From: Melioribacteraceae bacterium
GTDB taxonomy: Bacteria > Bacteroidota > Ignavibacteria > Ignavibacteriales > Melioribacteraceae
Direction of reading: 5' to 3'
DNA: 64,000 bases
Assembly (NCBI GenBank): GCA_030584085.1
Contig: CP129490.1
Span: 777,511 to 841,510, forward strand
Each line of letters opens with the position of its first letter. Position 1 is the first letter of the stretch. A program made the position numbers and the translations under genes. This document shows, piece by piece, positions 26,649-36,040 of this stretch. The notes below the pieces were generated by a model. It did no database searches, was not told the origin of the DNA, and saw only the letters and a list, made by a program, of their open reading frames with translations.

Positions 26649-28349
26649 TTACGCTTTCATTCTTTCGCCTTTTTCTTCTTTTATGAAGATCCAGCCGACA
26701 ACTTTACCTATATCAATCTTTTCAAAGTTATTCCAATATTTTTTAGTTCTTACATGCATTGAGCTTGTATCCATCGGATTAATTGATTCGGCTTCTTTGA
26801 TAATAGTTTTGATTCTTTCTATCCATACTTTCATATTTTTTTCGCGAAGATCAACCCAACCATCGAATGCCCAACTGTCAATATTTTCCGGAGTAAGGTC
26901 TAATTCATTCTTTCCTCTGAAAGGTGGAATTTTTATGTCATTACCGCGTATTAAGTTTTTGCCATCCGGTAATAATATCGGAATTCCAATAGACACAATT
27001 TCATTTCGCAGTTTTCTATTTTCATTAATGTATTGATGAACTTTCTCGGAGAGTTTAGCAGGATTCTGTTCAATAATTGATTTCATTCCGCCGCCGACTT
27101 TCTTGATCAAGTTTATTTCATGGAGAAGTTTTGAAAGTCTAGGTGGTCCTAATAATTCGAATGCAACACTTTCAGAGCCATATTCTTTTTCAAGTTCATC
27201 AAGTTTATCAACGGCCGCGTGCTGCATAAATCCGGCTCGGTATGTCGGTTCTAAAGTAGCATTGTCTAAAGCGTTAATTATATCATGCCCGGTATTGCCG
27301 CCACGGATTTCATAAATTGCATCAACTGCAATCTCTTCGGGTGTAACGTATTCCATTTGACCTTGAGCTGTAATTGTTTCGAACTCACCTCGAGAGAAGG
27401 TTCCGTTCTCACCTGTATCAATGAATACAGATTTTAAAGTCTCGCCGCTTGATTTAAATTCTTTATCTAATTTTAATTGTAATCTATCTTTTAGCGGAAT
27501 TGCTTCTGTTGGATCAACTTCAATTATTTCAATCGGTTTACCTTTTTTCTTAATCTCACCATAAGTTATCTTCTTCCATGCGATGGCAGCCGTAGGTTTA
27601 ATTTCTTTAATAATTGTTCCGTCCGGAGTTCTTCCCATCAAAAATAGAAGCAAAGTATGTGCACCGGCAACTGATGATTTACTCAGCAATACTCTGGATG
27701 GTTTTTCTTCACTATGAGTGTACGGAATATTCAATCCCATTCCACCCGTACCGCTTGTACCAATCTTAACATATATTTTTGTTCCGGCAGCTTGCATTGA
27801 ATTATATAAAATTTGAATGTGACGAATCAATTGCGGGATATAAACAGTGCACAATAATTTTTCTGTTTCTTCGGCAAGCAATTCTACACTCGGGTTACTT
27901 TCAAGAACAGTTTTGATGCGGTGATATGTCGTATATATATCTTGATAAGCAATACCGGTTGCCGAATTGATTGAATCAATTATAATCTCCGGTTTGTACT
28001 TCATTAAAAGCTGATAAATTGAAGAATCATGAAGAACATTATCGGTAAGTTCTTCCATTATATCGGCCATCAATACTTTTCTTTTTTTGCTGTCATTTAA
28101 AATTTCAAATCTGTTTTCGTCTTTAAATTCATTACGCACAAAAATATTTCCCCACCAAGGTTCAAAATAACCTTTCGGCATTTCTGGGAATTCTTCAAAA
28201 AGTCTCTTACATTCATCTTCAGCTTCATGTTTAAAAAGCGATGTTACAATAATTTTTTTTGGTTTTTCGGGTACAATTTTTCTAATAATTGCGTTACCAA
28301 CTAATCCATAACCGCCAAGAACTAACACGGTTTTGTTTAAGATATCCAT
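26649..28349 (-). CDS. Rossmann-fold NAD(P)-dependent dehydrogenase/epimerase-like protein
   Basis: 566 residues. The N-terminus is a clear dinucleotide-binding fold: TVLVLGGYGLVGNAI (about 8-22) with the GxxGxxG pattern, followed by an extended SDR-like core (IIIDSINSATGIAYQDIY around 122-139). A YTHSEEKPSR segment near residue 212 contains Tyr, but the classic YxxxK pair is not plain. The C-terminal 250 residues are helical and not typical of short SDRs. It is probably a saccharopine-dehydrogenase-like or extended SDR protein of unknown substrate. It is monocistronic. Confidence 0.7.
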   Translation of the reverse strand: MDILNKTVLVLGGYGLVGNAIIRKIVPEKPKKIIVTSLFKHEAEDECKRLFEEFPEMPKGYFEPWWGNIFVRNEFKDENRFEILNDSKKRKVLMADIMEELTDNVLHDSSIYQLLMKYKPEIIIDSINSATGIAYQDIYTTYHRIKTVLESNPSVELLAEETEKLLCTVYIPQLIRHIQILYNSMQAAGTKIYVKIGTSGTGGMGLNIPYTHSEEKPSRVLLSKSSVAGAHTLLLFLMGRTPDGTIIKEIKPTAAIAWKKITYGEIKKKGKPIEIIEVDPTEAIPLKDRLQLKLDKEFKSSGETLKSVFIDTGENGTFSRGEFETITAQGQMEYVTPEEIAVDAIYEIRGGNTGHDIINALDNATLEPTYRAGFMQHAAVDKLDELEKEYGSESVAFELLGPPRLSKLLHEINLIKKVGGGMKSIIEQNPAKLSEKVHQYINENRKLRNEIVSIGIPILLPDGKNLIRGNDIKIPPFRGKNELDLTPENIDSWAFDGWVDLREKNMKVWIERIKTIIKEAESINPMDTSSMHVRTKKYWNNFEKIDIGKVVGWIFIKEEKGERMKA

Positions 28350-28523
28350 AAGATTTCCTCATCTCAATATTCTAAAAAAATGATGTTTCCAAATTAAAGT
28401 TTATGATTCAGCGAAACAAGAAAAATAGGATAAAAGAATGCAATTTTTTAATTTTGATTGCAAAATTGCTATAAGGTTTTCCCTTTGTTAAATTAATTTT
28501 TCCAATAAAAGTGAATCTATAAA

Positions 28524-28997
28524 ATGAGAATTTGTGATATACTTCCGGTTAAGCATATAAAAGCAGAAATTGCCGGAATTGATAAAAATCAGGTAATTGA
28601 AGAAATGATCGATCTTTTGAGTGATGAATTCAGCGTTGAAGTGATTGATGAATTAAAAAAAGCTGTTATTGAGAGAGAAAAGATTATGTCCACCGGAGTC
28701 GGTAAAGGATTTGCAATTCCACATGCAAAAACTTCTTCAATTGAGGGAATTGTGGCGGCATTTGGTAAATCATCAAATAAAATAGATTTTCAATCTCTTG
28801 ATGGTGAACCAGTCCATTTGGTTTTTGTATTAATCGGAAAAGATAATTTGGTTGGGCCGCATATAAAATTATTGAGCAGAATTTCACGCATGATGAACAA
28901 AGATGAATTTAGGACTTCTCTCTTAAATGCTAAAACCGAAGAAGAAATTTATTCCATCTTTGATGAAGAAGAAAAGAAGTATTTTGAAATAAGCTAA
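28524..28997 (+). CDS. PTS EIIA domain protein (PtsN/fructose type)
   Basis: 157 residues, a single EIIA-2 domain. The phosphorylated histidine is H67 in GVGKGFAIPHAKT, the family signature, and VHLVFVLIGKDNLVGPHIKLLSRISRMM follows as the second conserved block. No EIIB or EIIC transport gene is nearby, so it is more likely a PtsN-like regulatory phosphoprotein than a sugar transporter part. The hisS gene starts 34 bases downstream and is probably cotranscribed. Confidence 0.92.
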   Translation: MRICDILPVKHIKAEIAGIDKNQVIEEMIDLLSDEFSVEVIDELKKAVIEREKIMSTGVGKGFAIPHAKTSSIEGIVAAFGKSSNKIDFQSLDGEPVHLVFVLIGKDNLVGPHIKLLSRISRMMNKDEFRTSLLNAKTEEEIYSIFDEEEKKYFEIS

Positions 28998-29031
28998 TCC
29001 ACTTTTTATTACAAACTATATATTCTACACT

Positions 29032-30294
29032 ATGATTAAAGCAATAACCGGGACAAAAGATATTCTTCCTTCTGATATTATCAAATGGCGATTTTTGGAA
29101 GAACTTGTACGTAAACAATTTTCGATTTTCGGATACAAAGAAATCAGAACTCCCATTTTTGAAGAGACCGCTTTATTTGCCAGAGGTATTGGTGAAGCGA
29201 CTGATATCGTAAGTAAAGAGATGTACACTTTTATTGATAGAAGCGAGACAAGTTTAACTCTCAAACCCGAAATGACTGCGTGTGTCGTAAGATCATTTCT
29301 TGAACATTCCTTAGGCAAGCAGCAAGTTTTAAATAAACTTTTTTACATTTCTCCGATGTTCAGACAAGAAAGACCTCAAGCCGGAAGATTCCGACAATTT
29401 CACCAATTTGGTGCGGAAGCGATAGGAAGTAACGATCCTGCTCTTGATGCTGAAATGATAATAATGTCATACGATATTTTGCGTGGACTTGGTCTAAAGA
29501 ATTTAATTGTTAAAATAAATTCTCTCGGTGTTCCTAAATCGAGAGAAAGTTATAAAAAGATTTTACGTGAATACTTTGCTGATAAACTAGATCAACTTTC
29601 GGAAGAAAGTAAAAAGAGAGTTGAAACTAATATTATGCGTGTGTTAGACAGTAAAGATGAACGTGATATTAAAGTAGTTGAAAATGCTCCGATGTTGATC
29701 GAACATTTGGATGACGAAAGTCTGCAACATTTTGAAAAAGTAAAAGGATTACTTTTAGCCGCGGGAATTTCTTTTGAGCTAGATCCAAAACTTGTTAGAG
29801 GTTTGGATTACTATACTCACACAACATTTGAAGTTGTAAGCGGGAGCGTAGGTGCACAATCCGCGTTACTCGGCGGCGGTAGATATGATAATCTTATTGA
29901 AGAATTAGGCGGAAAATCTACGCCTGGTGTTGGTTTTGCTGCGGGAATGGAAAGAATTTTACTCGCTTGTGAAAATGAGGGAAGTCTAACTCTTCCCGAA
30001 GAAAGTATTGATGCATATTTTGTTTCACTTGATAAAGAAATATCACATAAAGTTTATGAACTTTCTTTGCTGTTCAGAAGAAAAGGTTTGGCAATTGAAC
30101 TCGATTATGCAAGCAGAAGTGTGAAAGCACAAATGCGTGAAGCAAATAAAATGAATGCAAGGTTTGTTCTGTTTATCGGTGGTGAAGAATTTAACCAGGA
30201 TCAAATTCGTATAAAAAATATGCAGACCGGTGATGAACAAAATGTATCAATTACAAATGTAGAACAAATAACAAATATGCTAAGAGGTAATTGA
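29032..30294 (+). CDS. hisS: Histidyl-tRNA synthetase
   Basis: 420 residues, normal size. Charges tRNA-His. Class II motif 1 region (GTKDILPSDIIKWRFLEEL), motif 2 FRQERPQAGRFRQFHQFGAE (about 112-131), histidine A/B signatures LVRGLDYYTHTTFE (about 257-270) and GGGRYDNLIEELGG, and motif 3 GVGFAAGMERILL (about 303-315) are all intact. The C-terminal anticodon domain ends with FVLFIGGEEF. The stop overlaps the ATG of the next gene by one base (TGATG). Confidence 0.98.
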   Translation: MIKAITGTKDILPSDIIKWRFLEELVRKQFSIFGYKEIRTPIFEETALFARGIGEATDIVSKEMYTFIDRSETSLTLKPEMTACVVRSFLEHSLGKQQVLNKLFYISPMFRQERPQAGRFRQFHQFGAEAIGSNDPALDAEMIIMSYDILRGLGLKNLIVKINSLGVPKSRESYKKILREYFADKLDQLSEESKKRVETNIMRVLDSKDERDIKVVENAPMLIEHLDDESLQHFEKVKGLLLAAGISFELDPKLVRGLDYYTHTTFEVVSGSVGAQSALLGGGRYDNLIEELGGKSTPGVGFAAGMERILLACENEGSLTLPEESIDAYFVSLDKEISHKVYELSLLFRRKGLAIELDYASRSVKAQMREANKMNARFVLFIGGEEFNQDQIRIKNMQTGDEQNVSITNVEQITNMLRGN

Positions 30295-30806
30295 TGCCTC
30301 TTAAAAAGCCAAAAGATCTACCAAAGATTCCGAAGTCTCGTCAGAAAAAAGCCGAAAATGCACTTAAAGCAATTCCCGAACCCAAACCTGATAAACTTGA
30401 ATATATCTGCAAAGCATTTTATGGATATGATGATGTTGAGAAAAAGCAATACTGTGTTTTTGCTATTGAAACAGTTGCTGAGTTTACAAGTTTTGTGTAT
30501 GAAGTTTCGGTTGATGTAATAAAGGAAAAACGTGAAATTATTATTGTGATATTGGGATTGAAAGCATTAACAAATTTAGCCCCGCAAGTTAAGCCGGCAA
30601 GGACTGAAATTCCTTTTGAAGATTTAATCGGTGAGTACGAGGTTAAAGTTGTTAAACAGGACGGCGCAATTAATGCCGCAGAATATTCTTTCAATATTTT
30701 TAAAAAAGAAATTAAACTTCTAAAAGAGTATAAACCAAAAAAGAAAAACAACAGACTCTTCTGCAAGTTCGAAGTAGCGGAGGCTGAGTTTAGTTTTGGG
30801 GAATAG
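30294..30806 (+). CDS. Protein of unknown function coupled to hisS
   Basis: 170 residues from the ATG at 30294, which overlaps the hisS stop; AGAGG lies about 8 bases upstream. The first 30 residues are Lys/Pro-rich (KKPKDLPKIPKSRQKK) and probably disordered or nucleic-acid-binding. The rest is a compact alpha/beta domain (EYICKAFYGYDDVEKKQYCVFAIETV; REIIIVILGLKALTN), without a signal peptide. The basic tail and coupling to a tRNA synthetase suggest an RNA-related role, but that is inference. Confidence 0.7.
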   Translation: MPLKKPKDLPKIPKSRQKKAENALKAIPEPKPDKLEYICKAFYGYDDVEKKQYCVFAIETVAEFTSFVYEVSVDVIKEKREIIIVILGLKALTNLAPQVKPARTEIPFEDLIGEYEVKVVKQDGAINAAEYSFNIFKKEIKLLKEYKPKKKNNRLFCKFEVAEAEFSFGE

Positions 30807-30807
30807 T

Positions 30808-30930
30808 GTTTTTCTCTGTGTTTCTTTGTGTTACAGTCCAATATCTATTTGGTCACAAAGTAGCACAAAGTACACACCGAGTAACACAAAGTTTTTACTT
30901 CGTGTGACTTTGAGAATAACTTTGAGGAAC
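30808..30930. repeat. Degenerate intergenic repeat with CACAAAG/CTTTGTG arms
   Basis: CTTTGTGTTAC (30824-30834) and GTAACACAAAG (30881-30891) are perfect 11-base inverted arms. Between and beside them are further CACAAAG, GCACAAAG and CTTTGAG copies. No reading frame has a start and Shine-Dalgarno. It looks like a decayed palindromic element between the hisS unit and rlmB. Confidence 0.55.
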
Positions 30931-30992
30931 ATTGTGATACTAAAAGTAATTTTATTAAATAACCCAACATCCTTCCTTAACATTAATTCATA

Positions 30993-31718
30993 ATGAAAAA
31001 AATCTACGGAAGAAAACCTGTTCTTGAAGCAATAAAATCCGGACAAGAAATTGAACAGATCCTGATTCCATTCGGTGCTAAAGGGAATTTCTATAACGAA
31101 CTTAAAGCCGAAGCAAAAAAAAATAAAATTAAGATAGCAGAGTTACCAACCCACAAATTCCAGCAGCTCGAGAAAGGAAACAACACTCAAGGTGTAATTG
31201 CAAACATTCCCGAATTTAATTTTTCGTCCGTTGAAGAAATCATTTCGAAATCAAAACAAAAACAATTTCCATTAATACTCTTATTAGATTCAATCCAAGA
31301 TCCGCAAAACGTAGGCGCAATTTTACGAAGTGCCGAATGTTTTGGCGTTGACGGAGTTTTATTAACAACACATCAAAGCTCACCGATTACAGAAACTGTA
31401 GAAAAAACATCTGCGGGTGCAATAAATCATCTAAAGATTGCAAAAGTCACAAATCTGGTTCAAGAGATAAAATTTTTGAAAGACAACGGATTTTGGATTA
31501 TCGGTTCTACACTTTCCGATACATCACAGGACTATACAACTATAGATTACAAAATGCCCGTCGCACTAATAATGGGAAACGAAGAAAAAGGAATTCGTGA
31601 TCTTGTGGCAAAAAACTGCGATTTTCTAGTTTACATCCCAATGAAAGGTAAAATTCAATCGCTAAATGTATCCGTTGCTGCGGGGATTTTGATGGCGGAA
31701 ATTAGCAAGCAACAATAG
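30993..31718 (+). CDS. rlmB: SpoU-family 23S rRNA 2'-O-ribose methyltransferase
   Basis: 241 residues. An N-terminal substrate-binding domain (IYGRKPVLEAIKSGQEIEQI, then HKFQQLEKGNNTQGVIA) precedes the SPOUT knot domain: LLLDSIQDPQNVGAILRSAECFGVDG (about 92-117, motif 1 with catalytic Asn and Arg), VALIMGNEEKGIRDLV (motif 2) and IPMKGKIQSLNVSVAAGILM (motif 3). This matches RlmB, which methylates G2251 of 23S rRNA; a paralogous TrmH-type target cannot be excluded. Confidence 0.93.
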   Translation: MKKIYGRKPVLEAIKSGQEIEQILIPFGAKGNFYNELKAEAKKNKIKIAELPTHKFQQLEKGNNTQGVIANIPEFNFSSVEEIISKSKQKQFPLILLLDSIQDPQNVGAILRSAECFGVDGVLLTTHQSSPITETVEKTSAGAINHLKIAKVTNLVQEIKFLKDNGFWIIGSTLSDTSQDYTTIDYKMPVALIMGNEEKGIRDLVAKNCDFLVYIPMKGKIQSLNVSVAAGILMAEISKQQ

Positions 31719-31777
31719 ACTTTTATACTTTTTGGGTTTTAATTAAAGTAAAATTAAGAATTTTAAAATCTCCATCG

Positions 31778-31803
31778 TAGGGACAACTCATAAGTTGTCC
31801 TTC
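31778..31803. repeat. Palindromic intergenic element
   Basis: GTAGGGACAACT-cata-AGTTGTCCT: perfect inner arms GGACAACT (31781-31788) and AGTTGTCC (31793-31800). It lies between the convergent rlmB and ywbE genes. It has no U-tract, so it is more like a dispersed palindromic repeat than a simple terminator. Confidence 0.6.
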
Positions 31804-31806
31804 GTG

Positions 31807-32001
31807 TTAATCGAAAATTTCTTTTACTCGTCCTACATCGCCTGACTCAAGTCTGACTTTTATACCATGAGGATGGCTTGGAGAATTGGTAAGAATTTCT
31901 TTGACCACACCTTCGGTTAATTTATTACTGCGTTGGTCTTCCTTCAATACAATTGCAACATGCAATCCTATTTTAACACTATCACGTTTATGAAAATCCA
32001 A
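31807..32001 (-). CDS. ywbE: YwbE family protein
   Basis: 64 residues, the full length of the YwbE (DUF2196) family. KIGLHVAIVLKEDQRSNKLTEG and then KEILTNSPSHPHGIKVRLESGDVGRV are the family's signature blocks. It is a small beta-barrel-like fold without a known reaction. It lies 11 bases downstream of the DEAD-box helicase gene in the same direction, so an RNA-related partner role is plausible but unproven. Confidence 0.93.
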   Translation of the reverse strand: MDFHKRDSVKIGLHVAIVLKEDQRSNKLTEGVVKEILTNSPSHPHGIKVRLESGDVGRVKEIFD

Positions 32002-32012
32002 TGATTACCTCT

Positions 32013-33287
32013 CTACCAATTAGTCCAAACTTTTGTTTTCCAATATGTGGATTTAGTCTTTTTCGATTCACCCGTTTTTTTAGATTTAGCTTTTACATAG
32101 CTTTTCTTTTTTACAGATGGAGAAGTTTTTTCAGTTTCGTTTGTGATATTGTTAAGAGCAAACGGATGATCTGAAACTATCGGAATCGGTTTTGAAATCA
32201 GTTTGTTAATATCCTTTAAAAAAGATCTTTCTTCTGTGTCACAAAGTGAAAGTGCAACGCCGCCTAATCCCGCTCTGCCGGTTCGTCCAATACGATGAAT
32301 GTATGTCTCGGGAATATTCGGAATTTCAAAATTTATTACATGAGAAAGCTCGTCGATGTCAATTCCTCGTGCTGCGATATCTGTTGCTACCAAAACTCTT
32401 GTTTGCTTAGCTTTAAAATTATTCAATGCACGCTGTCGGGCATTTTGAGATTTATTACCATGAATTGCTTCGGCAAGTATTTTTGCTTTATTCAAGTTCC
32501 TCGCGACAACGTCTGCACCATGTTTGGTTCTAGTAAAAACGAGAGCAGATTCTATTGCCGGATCTTTTAATAAGTGAATCAGAAGAGCTTTCTTATCGGA
32601 TTTAGCTACATAAAAGACGCTTTGTTTAATTGCTTCAACTGTTGGTGATTCCGGTGTAACTTCTACTTTAACTGGATCGACTAAAATTGTATTTGCAAGC
32701 TTTACAATTTCAGGCGGCATTGTTGCCGAGAAAAATAATGATTGTCTCTTTGTGGGAAGTTTTGAGATTATTTTTTTTACATCATTAATAAATCCCATAT
32801 CAAGCATACGATCTGCTTCATCGAGTACAAATAGTTTAATATCCCGCAAACTGATATAGTTTTGATTTATTAAATCGAGCAATCTTCCGGGAGTTGCAAT
32901 CAAAATATCAACACCGGTTCTAAGCTTGTCGGTTTGTGATCTCTGAGGAACTCCACCAAAAACTACAACATTTTTAAGTCCGGTATGTTTACCGTAAGCA
33001 TCAAAACTTTCTCCGATTTGAACCGCGAGTTCTCTTGTCGGAGTAACAATCAGCGAATGAATAATCCTTCTCTTATTTGTTTTTGATTTTTCAAGATGAA
33101 GAATCTGTAAAATCGGGACGGCGAATGCCGCAGTTTTTCCTGTACCAGTTTGCGCACATCCCAGCAAATCTTTTCGTTCAAGAATTACGGGAATTGCTTG
33201 CTGCTGTATGGGAGTCGGTATCGTGTAACCTTCTTCGGCAAGAGCTTTTTTTATAGGTTGAATAAGGTTTATTTTTTCAAATGACAT
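32013..33287 (-). CDS. DEAD-box RNA helicase (RhlE-like)
   Basis: 424 residues. Q motif [10 protein letters not shown] (about 20-29), motif I AQTGTGKT (about 43-50), Ia [10 protein letters not shown], Ib TPGRLLDL, motif [39 protein letters not shown] and [12 protein letters not shown] are all intact. The C-terminal tail (about 385-424) is Lys/Ser/Thr-rich and likely binds RNA. It remodels RNA, probably rRNA or cold-shock mRNA structures. AGGAAA lies upstream of the ATG. It is followed by ywbE. Confidence 0.95.
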   Translation of the reverse strand: MSFEKINLIQPIKKALAEEGYTIPTPIQQQAIPVILERKDLLGCAQTGTGKTAAFAVPILQILHLEKSKTNKRRIIHSLIVTPTRELAVQIGESFDAYGKHTGLKNVVVFGGVPQRSQTDKLRTGVDILIATPGRLLDLINQNYISLRDIKLFVLDEADRMLDMGFINDVKKIISKLPTKRQSLFFSATMPPEIVKLANTILVDPVKVEVTPESPTVEAIKQSVFYVAKSDKKALLIHLLKDPAIESALVFTRTKHGADVVARNLNKAKILAEAIHGNKSQNARQRALNNFKAKQTRVLVATDIAARGIDIDELSHVINFEIPNIPETYIHRIGRTGRAGLGGVALSLCDTEERSFLKDINKLISKPIPIVSDHPFALNNITNETEKTSPSVKKKSYVKAKSKKTGESKKTKSTYWKTKVWTNW

Positions 33288-33547
33288 TTGTTTCTATTTC
33301 CTTTTATAACGGTTTGTTAAATTTTATTTTGTTTTGATCAGCAGTGAAATGAATGAATTTCTTAGAAAAGAATTACAAACAGGGCATGTTACTGAAGCAG
33401 TACAAATAATTTCAATGTAAAATTAGCTTAAATATTTGCCATCTCAAAGTTATAATATTTTTATGGAAGGATTAAAAGACACAATAGCTTCTTATAAAAT
33501 ATTTTTTATATTCCCACACTAATCTGAAAATAATTATGGAGCATCCG

Positions 33548-34327
33548 ATGAAAAAGCTATTCATAACGTTATTTCTATTGATTACCACGTTATTTGTAAC
33601 AGCTCAAGAAAATAGAAAGATCATTGATCTAACTTATGCTTTTGATGAAAACACAATCTTTTGGCCGACTCAGGAAGGTTTTCAATTAATTGAAGATTTT
33701 CACGGGATGACCGAGAAAGGTTATTTTTATTCATCATACGGTTTTAAAACTGCTGAACATGGAGGAACACATCTAGATGCTCCGATTCACTTTTATGAAG
33801 GAAGATATACTTCTGACGAAATTCCACTCGAGAAATTTATCGGTCAAGCAATTGTAATTGATGCATCTGACGAGTGCGCAGAGAATCGAGACTATCTTTT
33901 CGGTATTACAGATTTTGAAAAATGGGAAAATGAACACGGAAGAATTCCCGATGAATCAATTATCCTATTAAAAAGTGGTTATGGTAAATATTGGCCAGAC
34001 AGAGAAAAGTATATGGGAACAGCAGAACGTGGAGAAGAAGCTGTTGCTAAACTTCACTTTCCCGGTCTAAGTGAAGAAGGTGCCAAATGGTTAGTGAACG
34101 AAAGAAAAATAAAAGCTGTCGGAATAGACACACCAAGCATAGATTACGGACAGTCAAAATATTTTAAAGCGCATGTTGTTCTGTGTGAAGCAAACACACC
34201 GATTATTGAAAACGTTGCAAATCTTGACCAACTTCCGCCGAAAGGATTTGAAGTTATCGCTCTTCCGATAAAAATTAAGGGTGGCAGTGGTGGTCCGACA
34301 AGAATAATTGCACTGATTAGTAATTAG
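33548..34327 (+). CDS. Secreted cyclase-family metal hydrolase (kynurenine formamidase-like fold)
   Basis: 259 residues from the ATG at 33548: GGAG lies 6 bases upstream, and the longer ATG at 33536 would contain that site. A signal peptide (LFITLFLLITTLFVTAQ) leads to LTYAFDENTIFWP, then HGGTHLDAPIHF (about 72-83), the metal-binding signature of the cyclase family PF04199, and AVGIDTPSIDYG. Kynurenine formamidase is cytoplasmic, so the export signal indicates a different substrate. It is a single-gene unit after a 260-base spacer with no other gene. Confidence 0.9.
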   Translation: MKKLFITLFLLITTLFVTAQENRKIIDLTYAFDENTIFWPTQEGFQLIEDFHGMTEKGYFYSSYGFKTAEHGGTHLDAPIHFYEGRYTSDEIPLEKFIGQAIVIDASDECAENRDYLFGITDFEKWENEHGRIPDESIILLKSGYGKYWPDREKYMGTAERGEEAVAKLHFPGLSEEGAKWLVNERKIKAVGIDTPSIDYGQSKYFKAHVVLCEANTPIIENVANLDQLPPKGFEVIALPIKIKGGSGGPTRIIALISN

Positions 34328-34359
34328 AAAAGATAAAAAATGATTGAGAAACAGTTGGT

Positions 34360-36039
34360 TTAGTCAGTCCCAATAATCATGACTGCATCATCAACGCTTT
34401 CAGATAAGCAAAGCTCATTAGTAAGTTCATCAGTCTCGAATAGAGAAGCAATTTCGGCAAGTAGTTTTAGTTGAATTTCATTTTCGGTTCTGGGGGTTAA
34501 CAGCATCACTATAATATTCGCCGGTTTGTTGTCAAAGGATGAAAAATCAATCCCGTTCTTCGAGATTGCGATTGCAACAACTGAATTTTTAATATTGAGC
34601 TTTGTATGTGGTATAGCAAGACCGTTAGCGATTCCTGTTGGTTGAGTTACTTCTCGTTTTAAGATTTCACTGAATATTAGTTCAGAATCCAATGTTTGTA
34701 TAGCCGCAATTTTTTCTGATAATTCTTTTATAACTTCAGTCTTACTTTTAGATTTTGTAAAATAAATTAAATCTTTTCTGATTAACTTTTTGAAGGAGAT
34801 AAAATGAACACTCTTTCTTAAAAAGATATTCATTAACGGTGCACTTGAAATAGAAGTAAACAACGCCATTATAACCAGAGCAACAAAAACTTTTTCTTGA
34901 ATCAAACCAAATTGCAATGCTAGTGTACCGAGGACAATTTCCATTGCTCCTCTTGAGTTCATACCAAAACCGATAATCATTGAATCATTTCTAGAAAATC
35001 CACTAATTTTTGATCCTAAATAACCGCCAACAACCTTACCTACAAAAGCAAGTATTAGAAAAATAAGTACAAGTAAGAGATCGAAATTTGCCAAAAAGTT
35101 CACCCGCAATCCGATTGAGACAAAAAATAAAGGAGCAAAAATATTCGTAACAAATTCATGAATAATATTTCGTGTTTTTTCGTCGAGATGTGCTGAGTCA
35201 CCGATTGCTATTCCAATTATAAAAGCACCAAAGATTGCATGAATTCCGATATATTCCGTGAATGCTGAACCTAAAAATCCGGTAATCAAAACTAGATTTA
35301 TAATTCCACCGGGAACTATGGTATGTTTTTTTAATTTCGGAAGTATTATATCAAAAATTTTCTTTCCAATTGTTAAGAAGAAAATAATGAAAACAAAAGT
35401 GATAATTATTACATTTCCTAAACCGAGACCATGCCCATCTGTACCAATCATACTCAGAATAATTGAAAATATGATCCAGCCAATTAAATCGTTTACCATT
35501 GCGGATGATATTATAATCGAACCGATTTTGGATCTAAAAATATTTAAATCCATCAATGTTTTTACAACAACAGGTAATGCAGTTATTGAAAGAGCTGTAC
35601 CAATAAACAGAGCAAACACTAGAACTGAACTACTATCTTCAATACCTAGGAATTGAGGTGCAAGAAATGCAAAACCGAAACCAACTGCAAAAGGAATTAT
35701 TATACTTGCTAAACTAGTTTTTACAGCAGCTGGCCCTTGTTTTAAAACTAGTGCTAGATCAATTTCAAGTCCTGAAACCAAAAGTAAAAGTATTACTGAT
35801 ATCTGGATCAATCCGTCTTGAGCTATTTGAACATTTTCTGATGCAACAAAAAGAGAATTAAAAAATTCAGGGAAGAGTGTTCCTAGGAGAGTAGGCCCCA
35901 AAATTATTCCGGCAATTATCTCACCTATAACAAATGGTTGATTTAGCTTGCGAACAATCTCTCCGAAAACTCTTGCAAACAAAAGCATTACCGCAATACC
36001 AATAAGAAAGAATGTTATTTCGTTTGCTGTTAATTTCAT
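34360..36039 (-). CDS. CPA2 cation/proton antiporter with C-terminal PTS EIIA domain
   Basis: 559 residues. Residues about 1-390 hold 12-13 transmembrane helices with GEIIAGIILGPTLLG (helix 2 region) and SSAMVNDLIGWIIF (the ND pair for ion exchange), as in KefB/NapA-type carriers. A short linker leads to an EIIA-2 domain (about 415-559) with the signature GIANGLAIPHTKL; H478 is the phosphorylatable residue. It exchanges Na+ or K+ for H+ at the inner membrane, and the EIIA domain suggests control by PTS phosphorylation. The Usp gene ends 1 base upstream, so the two form an operon. Confidence 0.93.
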   Translation of the reverse strand: MKLTANEITFFLIGIAVMLLFARVFGEIVRKLNQPFVIGEIIAGIILGPTLLGTLFPEFFNSLFVASENVQIAQDGLIQISVILLLLVSGLEIDLALVLKQGPAAVKTSLASIIIPFAVGFGFAFLAPQFLGIEDSSSVLVFALFIGTALSITALPVVVKTLMDLNIFRSKIGSIIISSAMVNDLIGWIIFSIILSMIGTDGHGLGLGNVIIITFVFIIFFLTIGKKIFDIILPKLKKHTIVPGGIINLVLITGFLGSAFTEYIGIHAIFGAFIIGIAIGDSAHLDEKTRNIIHEFVTNIFAPLFFVSIGLRVNFLANFDLLLVLIFLILAFVGKVVGGYLGSKISGFSRNDSMIIGFGMNSRGAMEIVLGTLALQFGLIQEKVFVALVIMALFTSISSAPLMNIFLRKSVHFISFKKLIRKDLIYFTKSKSKTEVIKELSEKIAAIQTLDSELIFSEILKREVTQPTGIANGLAIPHTKLNIKNSVVAIAISKNGIDFSSFDNKPANIIVMLLTPRTENEIQLKLLAEIASLFETDELTNELCLSESVDDAVMIIGTD

Positions 36040-36040
36040 T

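Noticed and set aside
33349-33420. 23-codon frame between the helicase and cyclase genes
   Set aside because: No Shine-Dalgarno and no similarity I recognise; chance frames of this size are common.
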